Below, one piece after another: positions 25,274 to 33,285 of a DNA stretch of 64,000 nt. Both the position numbers and the translations under genes were made by a program. Below the pieces are notes generated by a model. That model had not been told where the DNA came from. It ran no database searches and was given only the letters and a program-made list of their open reading frames with translations. The stretch lies in assembly GCF_003688895.1 (NCBI RefSeq), contig NZ_REFV01000002.1, positions 186,001-250,000 on the forward strand. The letters run 5' to 3'. The stretch comes from Dokdonia sinensis (GTDB lineage: Bacteria; Bacteroidota; Bacteroidia; Flavobacteriales; Flavobacteriaceae). Each line of letters opens with the position of its first letter. The stretch's first letter is position 1.

Positions 25274-26623
25274 ATGCAATTCTTACTCAGCAGCGAACTT
25301 ATAGACCAAATTAAAGCCCTTATAAACGTAAAAGATGATAAGGGATTGCAAGAGTTACTGCACGATGTGCACCACGCAGATATTGCCGAAATCTTAGATG
25401 AGGTAAATGGTGATGAGGCAACTTACCTCGTAAGATTATTAGATAGTGAGCAAACGTCTGAGGCTATTATGGAGCTGGACGAGGATGTGCGCGAGAAACT
25501 TCTCGATCAACTCACACCGCTGGAAATCGCTGGAGAAATCGAAGAGATGGATACTGATGATGCGGTAGATATGATTGCAGAGCTGGACGACGATATCCAG
25601 CGGGCTGTAATCGATCAGATAGAAGATGAAGAACACAAGGCAGACATCCGCGAGATGCTGCAGTATGATGAAAATAGTGCAGGAGGATTAATGGCAAAAG
25701 AACTCGTTCGTGTTAAGGAAACCTGGACGGTAGCCGGATGTGTACGCGAGATGCGCAGGCAGGCAGAAGAAGTGACAAGAGTACACTCTGTGTATGTTGT
25801 AAATAAGAATGACGAACTTATAGGAAGACTTTCCCTTAAGGACCTTCTTACCTCCACAACAACCACAAAAATATCCGAAATCTATATCCCTAAAGTTGAC
25901 TTTGTAAACGTAAATGACCCGGCCGAAGACGTTGCAAAATTAATGCAGAAGTACGACCTAGAGGCCGTACCCGTGGTCGATGAAAATAAACGGTTATTAG
26001 GTAGAATTACCATAGATGACATCGTAGATTTTATAAAGGATGAGGCAGATAAGGATTACCAGATGGCAGCGGGTATCTCGCAAGATGTTGATACAGAAGA
26101 CAGTATTCTCACACTAACTCGAGCACGATTGCCGTGGTTGTTTTTAGGGCTTTTAGGAGGAGTAGGAGCCGCTGCAATAATGGGTGGATTTGAAGAAGTG
26201 TTGCAAAATCACGTCATCCTCCTATTATTTACACCGCTTATCGCTGCAATGGCTGGAAACGTGGGCGTACAGTCTAGTGCAATCATTGTACAGGGACTTG
26301 CAAACGATGATGTAAAAGGCAGTATAGGGAACAGGCTGCTCAAAGAAATGCTCCTTGCAATGCTCAATGGAGCGGCACTGGCAATCGTATTGTTCTTTTT
26401 TGTATGGGTGTCAGAAGGCGCTGTAAACTATGCCGCATCTATTTCCATCTCACTTTTTGTAGTGATTATTGTTGCAGGAATTATAGGAACCTTTATTCCG
26501 TTGTTTCTTCATAAGCGAGGCATTGATCCAGCAATTGCTACGGGACCATTTATTACGACGAGCAACGATATCTTTGGAATTTTGATTTACCTCTACATTG
26601 CAAAACTTATTCTAGGAATATAA
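25274..26623 (+). CDS. mgtE: Magnesium transporter MgtE
   Basis: The 449-residue protein has the complete MgtE layout: an acidic N-terminal superhelical domain (about 1-130), a CBS pair (about 135-255, with GRLSLKDLL and GRITIDDIVDFI) and five membrane helices (about 285-449) with TPLIAAMAGNVGVQSSAIIVQGLA, the family's pore segment. It imports Mg2+ and closes when cytosolic Mg2+ binds the N/CBS domains. The 3' end overlaps the thioesterase start codon by one base. Confidence 0.95.
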   Translation: MQFLLSSELIDQIKALINVKDDKGLQELLHDVHHADIAEILDEVNGDEATYLVRLLDSEQTSEAIMELDEDVREKLLDQLTPLEIAGEIEEMDTDDAVDMIAELDDDIQRAVIDQIEDEEHKADIREMLQYDENSAGGLMAKELVRVKETWTVAGCVREMRRQAEEVTRVHSVYVVNKNDELIGRLSLKDLLTSTTTTKISEIYIPKVDFVNVNDPAEDVAKLMQKYDLEAVPVVDENKRLLGRITIDDIVDFIKDEADKDYQMAAGISQDVDTEDSILTLTRARLPWLFLGLLGGVGAAAIMGGFEEVLQNHVILLLFTPLIAAMAGNVGVQSSAIIVQGLANDDVKGSIGNRLLKEMLLAMLNGAALAIVLFFFVWVSEGAVNYAASISISLFVVIIVAGIIGTFIPLFLHKRGIDPAIATGPFITTSNDIFGILIYLYIAKLILGI

Positions 26624-27045
26624 TGTCTTCATCTTTTGAATATTATCTTACTGTTCCAGCTGGTGCTATTGATGTGTTGGGGCACGTAAACAATGTGGTA
26701 TATTTAGATTGGGTACAAATCGCTGCTTCAAAACATTGGAACCACGCTACCAAAGAGTATTTTAAGGACTCAGACCAAAATGCAGAACGCATCGGGATAG
26801 AAAAAATGGCTTGGGTGGTTATGAATCACTACATAGAATATAAGACCCCAGCGATGGAAGGAGATGAAATCGTTGTGACTACTACAGTAAAGAATATTTC
26901 GGGCGCAACTTCAGAACGTCATACACAAATTCGAAAAAAAGGAGAGGATAAAATCTTAGTGACCGCGGTCACAAACTGGTGCCTACTGAAAATGCCAGAC
27001 GCAAGACCGATGCGCGTTCCTCAGGAGATTATCGCTTTGTTCTAA
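26623..27045 (+). CDS. Acyl-CoA thioesterase (4HBT hot-dog fold)
   Basis: A 140-residue single hot-dog domain. The family pattern D-x-x-GHVNNVVYLDW (about 18-30) carries the catalytic Asp/Asn region of 4-hydroxybenzoyl-CoA-type thioesterases (YbgC/FadM-like). It hydrolyses an acyl-CoA of unknown identity. It is translationally coupled to mgtE by an overlapping TAATG. Confidence 0.87.
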   Translation: MSSSFEYYLTVPAGAIDVLGHVNNVVYLDWVQIAASKHWNHATKEYFKDSDQNAERIGIEKMAWVVMNHYIEYKTPAMEGDEIVVTTTVKNISGATSERHTQIRKKGEDKILVTAVTNWCLLKMPDARPMRVPQEIIALF

Positions 27046-27066
27046 TTCGTATCTTGTTGAGAAAAA

Positions 27067-27624
27067 ATGCAAGAGTCCTATTTACAAAGCGTTCTGAAAC
27101 AATTTGAGTATTACAAAACACTCGGTGAGAAAACGTTTGAACAACTGTCTGACGAGGATTTATTCTGGAATTATAATAAAGAGAGTAACTCCATTGCTGT
27201 GATTGTAAATCATCTTTCTGGTAATATGAAATCGAGATGGACAGATTTCCTTACGGCCGATGGCGAAAAATCTTGGAGAAATCGAGATATGGAGTTTGAG
27301 GAAATCTTAAATACGAGAAAAGATATTTCAACTAAATGGAATGAAGGTTGGGACATCCTTTTCAGCGCACTTAGAAGCATTAATGCCGAGAATTTTAACA
27401 GCAAGATTTTTATTCGAAACCAAGAACACACCATCCCAGAAGCTATAAATAGACAAATGATGCACTATGCCTATCACGTGGGACAAATAGTCTATATAGG
27501 TAGGATGGCTAAGGGAGATCACTGGAAAAGCCTTTCTATCCCAAAAGGGGATTCTCAAGCATTCAACAAGAAAAAATTTGATCAAGGAACTCATAAAGGA
27601 CATTTCACAGACGACATAAAATAG
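27067..27624 (+). CDS. DinB-like DUF1572 family protein
   Basis: The 185-residue helical protein matches the DUF1572 branch of the DinB/YfiT four-helix-bundle superfamily: LKQFEYYKTLGEKTFEQLSDEDLFW, NSIAVIVNHLSGNMKSRWTDFLT, and the late MMHYAYHVGQIVYIGRM with two His. The three conserved His (near 54, 147 and 151) probably bind a metal. Related proteins are thiol-dependent transferases, but no substrate is known here. It is followed four bases later by the cupin gene. Confidence 0.85.
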   Translation: MQESYLQSVLKQFEYYKTLGEKTFEQLSDEDLFWNYNKESNSIAVIVNHLSGNMKSRWTDFLTADGEKSWRNRDMEFEEILNTRKDISTKWNEGWDILFSALRSINAENFNSKIFIRNQEHTIPEAINRQMMHYAYHVGQIVYIGRMAKGDHWKSLSIPKGDSQAFNKKKFDQGTHKGHFTDDIK

Positions 27625-27628
27625 CATT

Positions 27629-28015
27629 ATGAAACCCATCAACATCAAAGAAAAGTTTTCAAAATTTGACAAGCAATGGCATCCACATCAAATTGCTACG
27701 GTAGATGATATGCAGGTGATTTTGGCCAAAATATCTGGCGAGTTTGTTTGGCACAGTCATAAAGATGAGGACGAGTTATTTTATGTACAAAAAGGAGTTT
27801 TAGAAATACGCTTTCGCGAAAGCGGAAACCCCAAAAATCAATGGTCTGAAACCGTAAACGAAGGCGAAATTATCGTCGTCCCTAAGGGAGTGGAACATTG
27901 CCCTACGACTCAAGAAGGCGAGGAAGTGCATTTGCTTCTTTTTGAAAAATTGAACACGGCTCACACGGGAGATGTCAAGCACGAGAAAACACAATCGGAA
28001 TACCCTAAGATTTAG
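27629..28015 (+). CDS. Cupin-domain protein
   Basis: A 128-residue single cupin. Motif 1 is visible as GEFVWHSHKDEDELFYVQKG (His-x-His and Glu metal ligands) and motif 2 as VPKGVEHCPTT (final His). The function could be a small isomerase, dioxygenase or binding protein; nothing narrows it. The palindrome repeat at 27809 sits between the two motifs and gives IRFRESGN in the loop before the second strand set, which probably lengthened that loop. It follows the DUF1572 gene by four bases. Confidence 0.85.
   Translation: MKPINIKEKFSKFDKQWHPHQIATVDDMQVILAKISGEFVWHSHKDEDELFYVQKGVLEIRFRESGNPKNQWSETVNEGEIIVVPKGVEHCPTTQEGEEVHLLLFEKLNTAHTGDVKHEKTQSEYPKI
27809..27824. repeat. Iterated palindrome, copy 7 (inside cupin gene)
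   Basis: Full 16-bp palindrome in the RFRES frame, in the inter-motif loop of the cupin. Confidence 0.9.
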
Positions 28016-28052
28016 TCGAACGTTTCAAACTTAATATATTACATCTCTCACA

Positions 28053-28991
28053 ATGAAAATTCTCCATCTAGATAGAAACCATCCGCTTTTAATCGACCAA
28101 CTTGCAGATGCGGGTCACCAAAATGATGAAAACTACACCATATCAAAGTCAGATACGGAGAAGATCATCGGGATGTATGACGGGATTGTCATTCGGAGTC
28201 GGTTTAAAATTGATAGGCTATTCATTGATGCGGCAACAAATCTTAAGTTTATCGCACGGGTGGGCGCAGGACTGGAAAGTATTGATATTCCGTATGCCGA
28301 AAGTAAAGGCATCTACCTCATAAGCGCACCAGAGGGCAACCGAAATGCCGTAGGTGAGCAAGCACTGGGGATGTTACTTAGCCTTTTTAATAACCTCAAT
28401 CGTGCAGACGCTCAAGTAAAAGCGGGTCACTGGAATCGCGAGGAAAATCGAGGGGTCGAACTGGAAGGGAAAACAGTTGGAATCATTGGGTACGGCAATA
28501 TGGGAAAGGCATTTGCCAGGAAACTACAGGGATTTGATTGTGAGGTGCTGTGCTACGATATTTTGGACGGTGTAGGTGATGGAAATGCAAGACAGGTTTC
28601 CCTTAAGGAGCTGCAAGAGAAAGCCCATGTACTAAGTTTGCACACCCCGTGGACACCGGAGACAGATAAGATGGTGGACGCAGATTTTATTTCCGCTTTC
28701 GCGAAAGCGTTCTACCTCATAAACACCGCAAGAGGAAACAGTGTTGTCACGGCAGATCTTGTCGAGGCACTAAAATCAAAGAAAATACTGGGCGCTGGTC
28801 TTGATGTTTTAGAATACGAAAAACTATCCTTCGAAAACCTCTTTACTGAAGATGAGATGCCTATGCCGCTACAATATTTAATACGGGCTGATAACGTCCT
28901 CCTAACTCCACATATCGCAGGATGGACAGTCGAGAGCAAGCGCAAGCTAGCACAGACTATTGTCGATAAGATTTTAGACAAATTTTCTTAA
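28053..28991 (+). CDS. D-isomer-specific 2-hydroxyacid dehydrogenase
   Basis: A 312-residue NAD-dependent dehydrogenase related to SerA. The nucleotide-binding loop is VGIIGYGNMGKAFA (about 145-158). The catalytic Arg lies in NTARGNSV (about 226), the Glu near GLDVLEYEK, and the His in LTPHIAGW (about 289). It lacks the C-terminal ACT/ASB regulatory domain of long SerA enzymes. D-3-phosphoglycerate is a plausible substrate but a relative such as a 2-oxoacid reductase is possible. The palindrome gives SAFAKAF between the cofactor and catalytic Arg motifs. Confidence 0.88.
   Translation: MKILHLDRNHPLLIDQLADAGHQNDENYTISKSDTEKIIGMYDGIVIRSRFKIDRLFIDAATNLKFIARVGAGLESIDIPYAESKGIYLISAPEGNRNAVGEQALGMLLSLFNNLNRADAQVKAGHWNREENRGVELEGKTVGIIGYGNMGKAFARKLQGFDCEVLCYDILDGVGDGNARQVSLKELQEKAHVLSLHTPWTPETDKMVDADFISAFAKAFYLINTARGNSVVTADLVEALKSKKILGAGLDVLEYEKLSFENLFTEDEMPMPLQYLIRADNVLLTPHIAGWTVESKRKLAQTIVDKILDKFS
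28694..28709. repeat. Iterated palindrome, copy 8 (inside dehydrogenase gene)
   Basis: Full 16-bp palindrome read as AFAKA, just before NTARGNSV. Confidence 0.9.
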
Positions 28992-29039
28992 ATTCAGGAG
29001 TTGGTAGAAGAAATTTATTATCCCTTAAACCCTTAAACT

Positions 29040-29558
29040 ATGAACATAGCAGTACGTAAATTCGGTTGGATTGCATTTTTAGTAGGTGCGATAGGTTTTG
29101 GTATTGCACTTATTTTTGGACAAAAGATGAATTACAGTACCCAAGAACTTATAGGATATGCAGTGATGGGGATGACGGTGGCACTGGTCTATTTTGGTAT
29201 TGCATACTATCGTGATTCTGTAAATGGAGGAAAACTCACCTTTGGGGAAGCACTTAAAACGGGATTACTCATCGCAGGTCTTGGAGCTCTGGGAATGGCG
29301 CTTATAGATATTTTCTTTACCACATTTATAAATCCAAACTTCTTTGCAGAATATGGCGCCTATCAGATCCAGATGGCAGAAGAAAGCGGGAATAGCGCTC
29401 TCGTAGAGCAAGCTAAAGAAAGCAATAAACTTTATGAGGAGATAAATCCCACAGCACTGTCATTTCTGGGAGGGGCAATGATGTTCTTTATGACCTTTGT
29501 GTTAGGAGCAATTGTGACGGTAATCTCTGGATTCATTTTGAAGAAAAGTAAATTATGA
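29040..29558 (+). CDS. DUF4199 family membrane protein
   Basis: The 172-residue protein has four predicted membrane helices (about 8-28, 36-58, 74-97, 143-166) and a charged loop between the third and fourth (AEESGNSALVEQAKESNKLYEEINP), the DUF4199 arrangement. GKLTFGEALKTGLLIAGLGALGMALID is characteristic. Function unknown. The stop codon overlaps the start of the VOC gene (ATGA), so the pair is co-translated. Confidence 0.85.
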   Translation: MNIAVRKFGWIAFLVGAIGFGIALIFGQKMNYSTQELIGYAVMGMTVALVYFGIAYYRDSVNGGKLTFGEALKTGLLIAGLGALGMALIDIFFTTFINPNFFAEYGAYQIQMAEESGNSALVEQAKESNKLYEEINPTALSFLGGAMMFFMTFVLGAIVTVISGFILKKSKL

Positions 29559-29947
29559 AAAGAGTCACAGGAATAGGCGGGATGTTTTTTAAAAGTGAAG
29601 ATCCAGACGCACAAAAAGAATGGTATAAAAAACATCTGGGAATACCTACAGATCAGTATGGATGGACCTTCTGGTGGCGCGATGAAAATGGGAATAAATG
29701 CTCAACACAATGGAGCCCGATGAATGCAGATACAACATATTTCTCGCCCAGTAAAAAGCAATTTATGTTCAATTTTAGGGTTGAAAATTTGCTAGAGTTG
29801 CTCAAAGTTTTAAAACAGGAAGGCGTGACTATTGTGGGCGAAGTAGAGGAATATGATTACGGGAAATTTGGATGGATACTGGATCCGGAGGGGAATAAGA
29901 TTGAACTTTGGGAGCCTATAGATAGTGTATTTGAAAAAGAAGAATAG
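29555..29947 (+). CDS. VOC family (glyoxalase/bleomycin-resistance fold) protein
   Basis: A 130-residue protein with the paired beta-alpha-beta-beta-beta pattern of VOC enzymes: GGMFFKSEDPDAQKEWYKKHLGIPT at the start and GKFGWILDPEGNKIELWEP (metal-ligand Glu) at the end. It could be a small dioxygenase, lyase or binding protein; nothing specifies the substrate. It overlaps DUF4199 by four bases. Confidence 0.87.
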   Translation: MKRVTGIGGMFFKSEDPDAQKEWYKKHLGIPTDQYGWTFWWRDENGNKCSTQWSPMNADTTYFSPSKKQFMFNFRVENLLELLKVLKQEGVTIVGEVEEYDYGKFGWILDPEGNKIELWEPIDSVFEKEE

Positions 29948-29965
29948 AACGTAGTACGGAAGAAA

Positions 29966-29973
29966 TACTTTTG
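29966..29973 (+). promoter_or_regulatory. Candidate -7 box (TACTTTTG) of the TM2 gene
   Basis: TACTTTTG fits TAnnTTTG and lies 34 bases before the start codon. No -33 element was identified. Confidence 0.4.
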
Positions 29974-30007
29974 TAGTTTTATTACCACGAACACTAACAA
30001 TCATAAT

Positions 30008-30436
30008 ATGAGTACAGACGACGAAAAAATTCCAGGAGATAAAATAGGCAATGATGCAAAAGATATGGCAAATAAGGCCGAATCTACAGCAAATGAGTTT
30101 GCCAGTGAAGCAAAGGAATCTGCAAAGGAAATGAAGGAAGAGTGGAATAGAATGACAAATAGTAATACGGATAATAAGAAGGTGCTTGCAGGGATTCTAG
30201 CTATTTTTTTAGGTTCATTAGGTATTCATAAATTTGTGCTAGGTTATCAAAATGAGGGAATTATCCTCTTAGTAGCTAGTGTTGTTGGGTATTTAACCAT
30301 CTGTTTGTTGGGACTTGGATTCATCATATTATCCGCGACAGGAATAATAGGACTTATAGAGGGAATAATTTACCTAACAAAAACAGACGAAGAATTTTAT
30401 CAGACCTACCAGGCGAATAAGAAAGCTTGGTTCTAG
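30008..30436 (+). CDS. TM2-domain protein
   Basis: The 142-residue protein has a hydrophilic, Lys/Glu/Ala-rich N-terminal half (1-55) and a TM2 domain (about 57-125): KKVLAGILAIFLGSLGIHKFVLGY, then a glycine-rich second helix. The 'GxxGxHxFYLG'-like turn is GSLGIHKFVLGYQNEG. Role unknown. The gene has its own terminator, directly before the ArsR operator. Confidence 0.88.
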   Translation: MSTDDEKIPGDKIGNDAKDMANKAESTANEFASEAKESAKEMKEEWNRMTNSNTDNKKVLAGILAIFLGSLGIHKFVLGYQNEGIILLVASVVGYLTICLLGLGFIILSATGIIGLIEGIIYLTKTDEEFYQTYQANKKAWF

Positions 30437-30441
30437 AATAG

Positions 30442-30470
30442 AAAAACGCAAAGCTAGTCTTTGCGTTTTT
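30442..30470. terminator. Bidirectional-looking terminator after the TM2 gene
   Basis: AAAAACGCAAAG-CTAGT-CTTTGCGTTTTT is a perfect 12-bp stem flanked by A-run and T-run. Confidence 0.92.
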
Positions 30471-30479
30471 TATGGGCTA

Positions 30480-30503
30480 TAATATCGCAATATTGCGATA
30501 TTA
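30480..30503. promoter_or_regulatory. 24-bp perfect palindrome, candidate ArsR operator
   Basis: TAATATCGCAAT is followed at once by its own reverse complement, giving a 24-bp perfect palindrome. It sits 61 bases before the ArsR-type gene and ten bases after the previous terminator, where the promoter should be. ArsR-family repressors bind AT-rich 12-2-12-like palindromes and usually regulate their own gene, so autoregulation is the simple reading. Confidence 0.7.
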
Positions 30504-30563
30504 CAATTATTTTATTATTTTTACATTATCTTATCAATACAACAGGACTAAATAATTAAAAAT

Positions 30564-30887
30564 ATGGGAGTTACAAAGAGACACATTCACTCGATGCGAG
30601 CAAACCAGATAGCAGATCTCGCAAAAGTTCTTTCAAACCCAGCTCGGGTTGCAATCATAGAATACATAGGAGATTGCGACGGTTGCCTCTGTCAAGACAT
30701 ATCTGAAAAGATAAGACTCTCCCAACCTACAACTTCCCAACACCTACAAGTGATTAAAAAGACAGGGATTCTTAAAAGTCAGTTTCGAGGGAAGGCACAA
30801 TATTACAGTATTGATGTAAGGAAATGGGAACAAGCCCAACAACTCTTTCAGGACTTTTTTGACGCAACAAAAGCAAAATGTATTTAA
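30564..30887 (+). CDS. ArsR/SmtB family transcriptional regulator
   Basis: A 107-residue winged-helix protein: ANQIADLAKVLSNPARVAIIEYI (helices 1-2), then ISEKIRLSQPTTSQHLQVIKKTGIL (recognition helix, about 46-70). Cys38, Cys41 and Cys43 (DCDGCLCQDI) lie where ArsR has its ELCVCDL metal site, so thiophilic metal(loid) sensing is possible; an organic ligand is not excluded. It sits four bases before the PLP decarboxylase gene, and a 24-bp palindrome precedes it. Confidence 0.9.
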   Translation: MGVTKRHIHSMRANQIADLAKVLSNPARVAIIEYIGDCDGCLCQDISEKIRLSQPTTSQHLQVIKKTGILKSQFRGKAQYYSIDVRKWEQAQQLFQDFFDATKAKCI

Positions 30888-30891
30888 AATT

Positions 30892-32310
30892 ATGGGTACT
30901 CCGCTCTTACGAAAAGCTTACGATTTTGAGACCTTCAGAAAGGAAGGGATCGACCTTATTGAACAAATAAGCGAGCATCTGGAAAAAACAATATCTGGAA
31001 CTTCCAGTCAGGTTATATCCTGGACAAAACCAGAAGAGGAGTATGTTTTTTGGAAGAATTATAACAAACAAGCCCATTCTTCTGAGGATTTTTTTAGAAC
31101 AGTTATTGCGCGCTCTATTCACACACACCATCCCAAATATATAGGTCATCAAGTAGCTCCTACGGTCCCTGTTTCTGCTCTGGCGACCTTACTGAGTGCA
31201 CAACTCAACAACGGGATGGCAGTATACGAGATGGGTGCTGCCAGTACGGCTCTGGAGCGTATTGTTATCGAGCAGTTTACTGCGGCTTTCGGCTTTGAGA
31301 ATGGAGATGGATTCCTTACTTCTGGTGGGACACTTGCAAATCTCACAGGGCTACTTGCTGCACGTAGGGCTAAATCCTCTACCGATGTTTGGAATGAGGG
31401 TCACGGGCAGAAACTTGCAATATTGGTTTCAGAAGAAGCACATTATTGCGTGGATCGTAGTGCGCGCATTATGGGATTGGGTGAGGCGGGGATCATTAAG
31501 GTACCAGCAAACGAGAAGTTTGAGATGCGCCTAGATGTATTGGAGGCTTCCTACCGTTCGGCAGTAGAGAATGGGTTTGAAGTGATCGCCATCGTGGGAA
31601 GTGCCCCGAGTACGAGTACTGGAGTTTATGATGATCTGGAGGGGATTTCTGCTTTTGCAAAAGCGCACAACCTATGGTTTCACATAGACGCAGCCCACGG
31701 GGGAGCCGCCATCTTTTCGTCTAAATATAAACACCTCCTCAAGGGTGCTGAAAATGCAGACTCTATCATAATAGATGGACATAAAATGATGGGAACAAGT
31801 GCAATTACCACAGCGGTTATTTTTAAAGAAAGTGTGGCGAGCTATGCCACCTTTGAGCAAAAAGCACAGTACCTCTGGGAAAAAAATGATGACCCAGATT
31901 GGTTCAACCTAGCGAAGCGTACTTTTGAGTGCACTAAGAGTATGATGAGTATAAGGTTTTATGCGATTATTAATGCCTATGGATTGAAGTTTTTTGATGA
32001 TTTTGTGACCACATTATATGATGCCGGAAGGAGTTTTGGCAAACTGATTGATCAGCAAAAAGACTTTGAACTTGCCCTACAACCTATTTCAAACATCGTA
32101 TGTTTTAGATACTCAAAAGGCAAACAAGAAAATATAAACGAGATAAATCAAAAGATAAGAAATACCCTACTGGAAGATGGTGAGTATTACATTGTCGCTA
32201 CTACATTACAAGGTAAATATTTTTTGAGAACGACATTTATGCATCCATTTACCTCGGAAAAGGAGATGGTGGGTCTGCTTGATAAAATAAGAGGGGTAGC
32301 TGGGAGTTAA
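30892..32310 (+). CDS. PLP-dependent group II amino acid decarboxylase
   Basis: The 472-residue protein (start at the ATG MGTPLLRKAY; a TTG 33 bases upstream inside arsR also keeps the frame open) belongs to the glutamate/aromatic amino acid decarboxylase group. Visible are FLTSGGTLANLTGLLAAR (cofactor phosphate contact), FHIDAAHGGAAIF (Asp for the pyridine nitrogen) and IIDGHKMMGTS with the Schiff-base Lys. Which amino acid is decarboxylated is unclear. An imperfect form of the palindrome repeat (GCTTTTGCAAAAGC, 31651-31664) encodes SAFAKAHN. Co-transcription with arsR suggests regulated expression. Confidence 0.87.
   Translation: MGTPLLRKAYDFETFRKEGIDLIEQISEHLEKTISGTSSQVISWTKPEEEYVFWKNYNKQAHSSEDFFRTVIARSIHTHHPKYIGHQVAPTVPVSALATLLSAQLNNGMAVYEMGAASTALERIVIEQFTAAFGFENGDGFLTSGGTLANLTGLLAARRAKSSTDVWNEGHGQKLAILVSEEAHYCVDRSARIMGLGEAGIIKVPANEKFEMRLDVLEASYRSAVENGFEVIAIVGSAPSTSTGVYDDLEGISAFAKAHNLWFHIDAAHGGAAIFSSKYKHLLKGAENADSIIIDGHKMMGTSAITTAVIFKESVASYATFEQKAQYLWEKNDDPDWFNLAKRTFECTKSMMSIRFYAIINAYGLKFFDDFVTTLYDAGRSFGKLIDQQKDFELALQPISNIVCFRYSKGKQENINEINQKIRNTLLEDGEYYIVATTLQGKYFLRTTFMHPFTSEKEMVGLLDKIRGVAGS
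31651..31664. repeat. Decayed palindrome copy GCTTTTGCAAAAGC
   Basis: A perfect 14-bp palindrome with the CG pairs of GCTTTCGCGAAAGC changed to TG/CA; it still encodes AFAKA, so the change is symmetric and synonymous in peptide terms. Confidence 0.55.
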
Positions 32311-32403
32311 TTTTTTTATGTCTTAGAGTATCAATCAATGATAGTAACATCAGAAGACAAAATGGCCATTTTTTTTTCGAAACTGTTATTTAAACAGACC
32401 TTG

Positions 32404-33009
32404 TCAGTAACACTCCTTATTATAAAATCTCACAAATTCTGGGACATAAAAATTCTCATCTTCTAAATTTCTATACTTTAAAACTACAGCTTGACAATCG
32501 TTAAATATTTGAATGATCTCATCTCTTTCTGAGGGCAATGGCGTAACATAATCAGACGCGCCTATATTAGAAAACCAAATAGGGACTAATGTGGGTTCAA
32601 TTGTTGTCGTTTTTGCAACAAATTTTACGTTTCCTATTTTAAGAGGATTTCCAGTTCTTGTTTTCGCTTTGAAACGCTGTTTAGAATCCATATACAAGCT
32701 CAATTTAGGATTGAGAATTATTTCCTGAAGTAACCTTGGGACACCTCCTGCTCCATCTACAATCTTGTAAACATAAGTATTAGAATCATAACCCGTCATT
32801 TGGACATATTTTACCGCTCTATAATTGTAGGATTTGCGCTTTTTGGATTCACTTTTCTTAAAAATAATATCATTGGAGTGCCACACTATTTTTATGGAGC
32901 CACTCAGAGAGTCGCCGTTCCTGAAATGCAGAATGCCTTTGTCAAAATCCCCAGACTGGCCAAAACTTTGTATACAAAAGAGCAGGACTAAAAATGTGGT
33001 TTCTCTCAA
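32404..33009 (-). CDS. Secreted protein of unknown function
   Basis: A 201-residue protein with an N-terminal signal (MRETTFLVLLFCIQSFGQS). The mature part begins DFDKGILHFRNGDSLSGSIKIV, which resembles an Sm-like small beta domain for a few strands, followed by a loosely conserved C-terminal half. No family recognised. It is AT-rich and sits next to a decayed lipoprotein gene on the same strand. Confidence 0.65.
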   Translation of the reverse strand: MRETTFLVLLFCIQSFGQSGDFDKGILHFRNGDSLSGSIKIVWHSNDIIFKKSESKKRKSYNYRAVKYVQMTGYDSNTYVYKIVDGAGGVPRLLQEIILNPKLSLYMDSKQRFKAKTRTGNPLKIGNVKFVAKTTTIEPTLVPIWFSNIGASDYVTPLPSERDEIIQIFNDCQAVVLKYRNLEDENFYVPEFVRFYNKECY

Positions 33010-33047
33010 AGCGTATTTTTAATTAGACTATTAAACTAACTTTTAAA

Positions 33048-33215
33048 CTAAAACCTAGCCCTGAAACTGCCATTCCGAACTTGTTTGGTAGAGGTGCCAC
33101 CATCTACCTCAATTCCAGTAAATTCAAATCATCCGCTTGAGTCATCATTATCATCTGTCTCACAACTTGAAAATACCATTCATATGATGGAAAGAAGAAC
33201 AATACTCTTTTTCAT
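33048..33215 (-). pseudogene. Short lipoprotein gene interrupted by two in-frame TGA codons
   Basis: On the minus strand ATG at 33215 opens MKKSIVLLSII, then TGA (33180-33182), then MVFSSCETDDNDDSSG, a second TGA (33129-33131), then FEFTGIEVDGGTSTKQVRN up to TAG at 33048. Without the two stops it reads as a lipoprotein with a signal peptide, lipobox FSSC, an Asp/Asn-rich spacer and a short tail. Both TGAs could come from a TGG Trp codon by one G-to-A change. TGA is a normal stop elsewhere in the window, so decay is the likeliest reading. It lies between the 32404 gene and the oxidoreductase. Confidence 0.6.
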
Positions 33216-33285
33216 AGGTCTTGATTTTTCTAGTCTTAATCGTTCTCCTCCAGAGTAGCTTTTGTTCTTTTAAAATTACACTATT

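Noticed and set aside
25755-25772. GCAGGCAGGCAG in mgtE as a second copy of the pth repeat
   Set aside because: Only half of the word is present and it fits the normal Arg/Gln-rich linker; probably chance.
33048-33215. TGA read as Trp or selenocysteine in the small lipoprotein frame
   Set aside because: TGA is an ordinary stop elsewhere (for example at 6785-6787) and no SECIS-like hairpin follows; decay is simpler.
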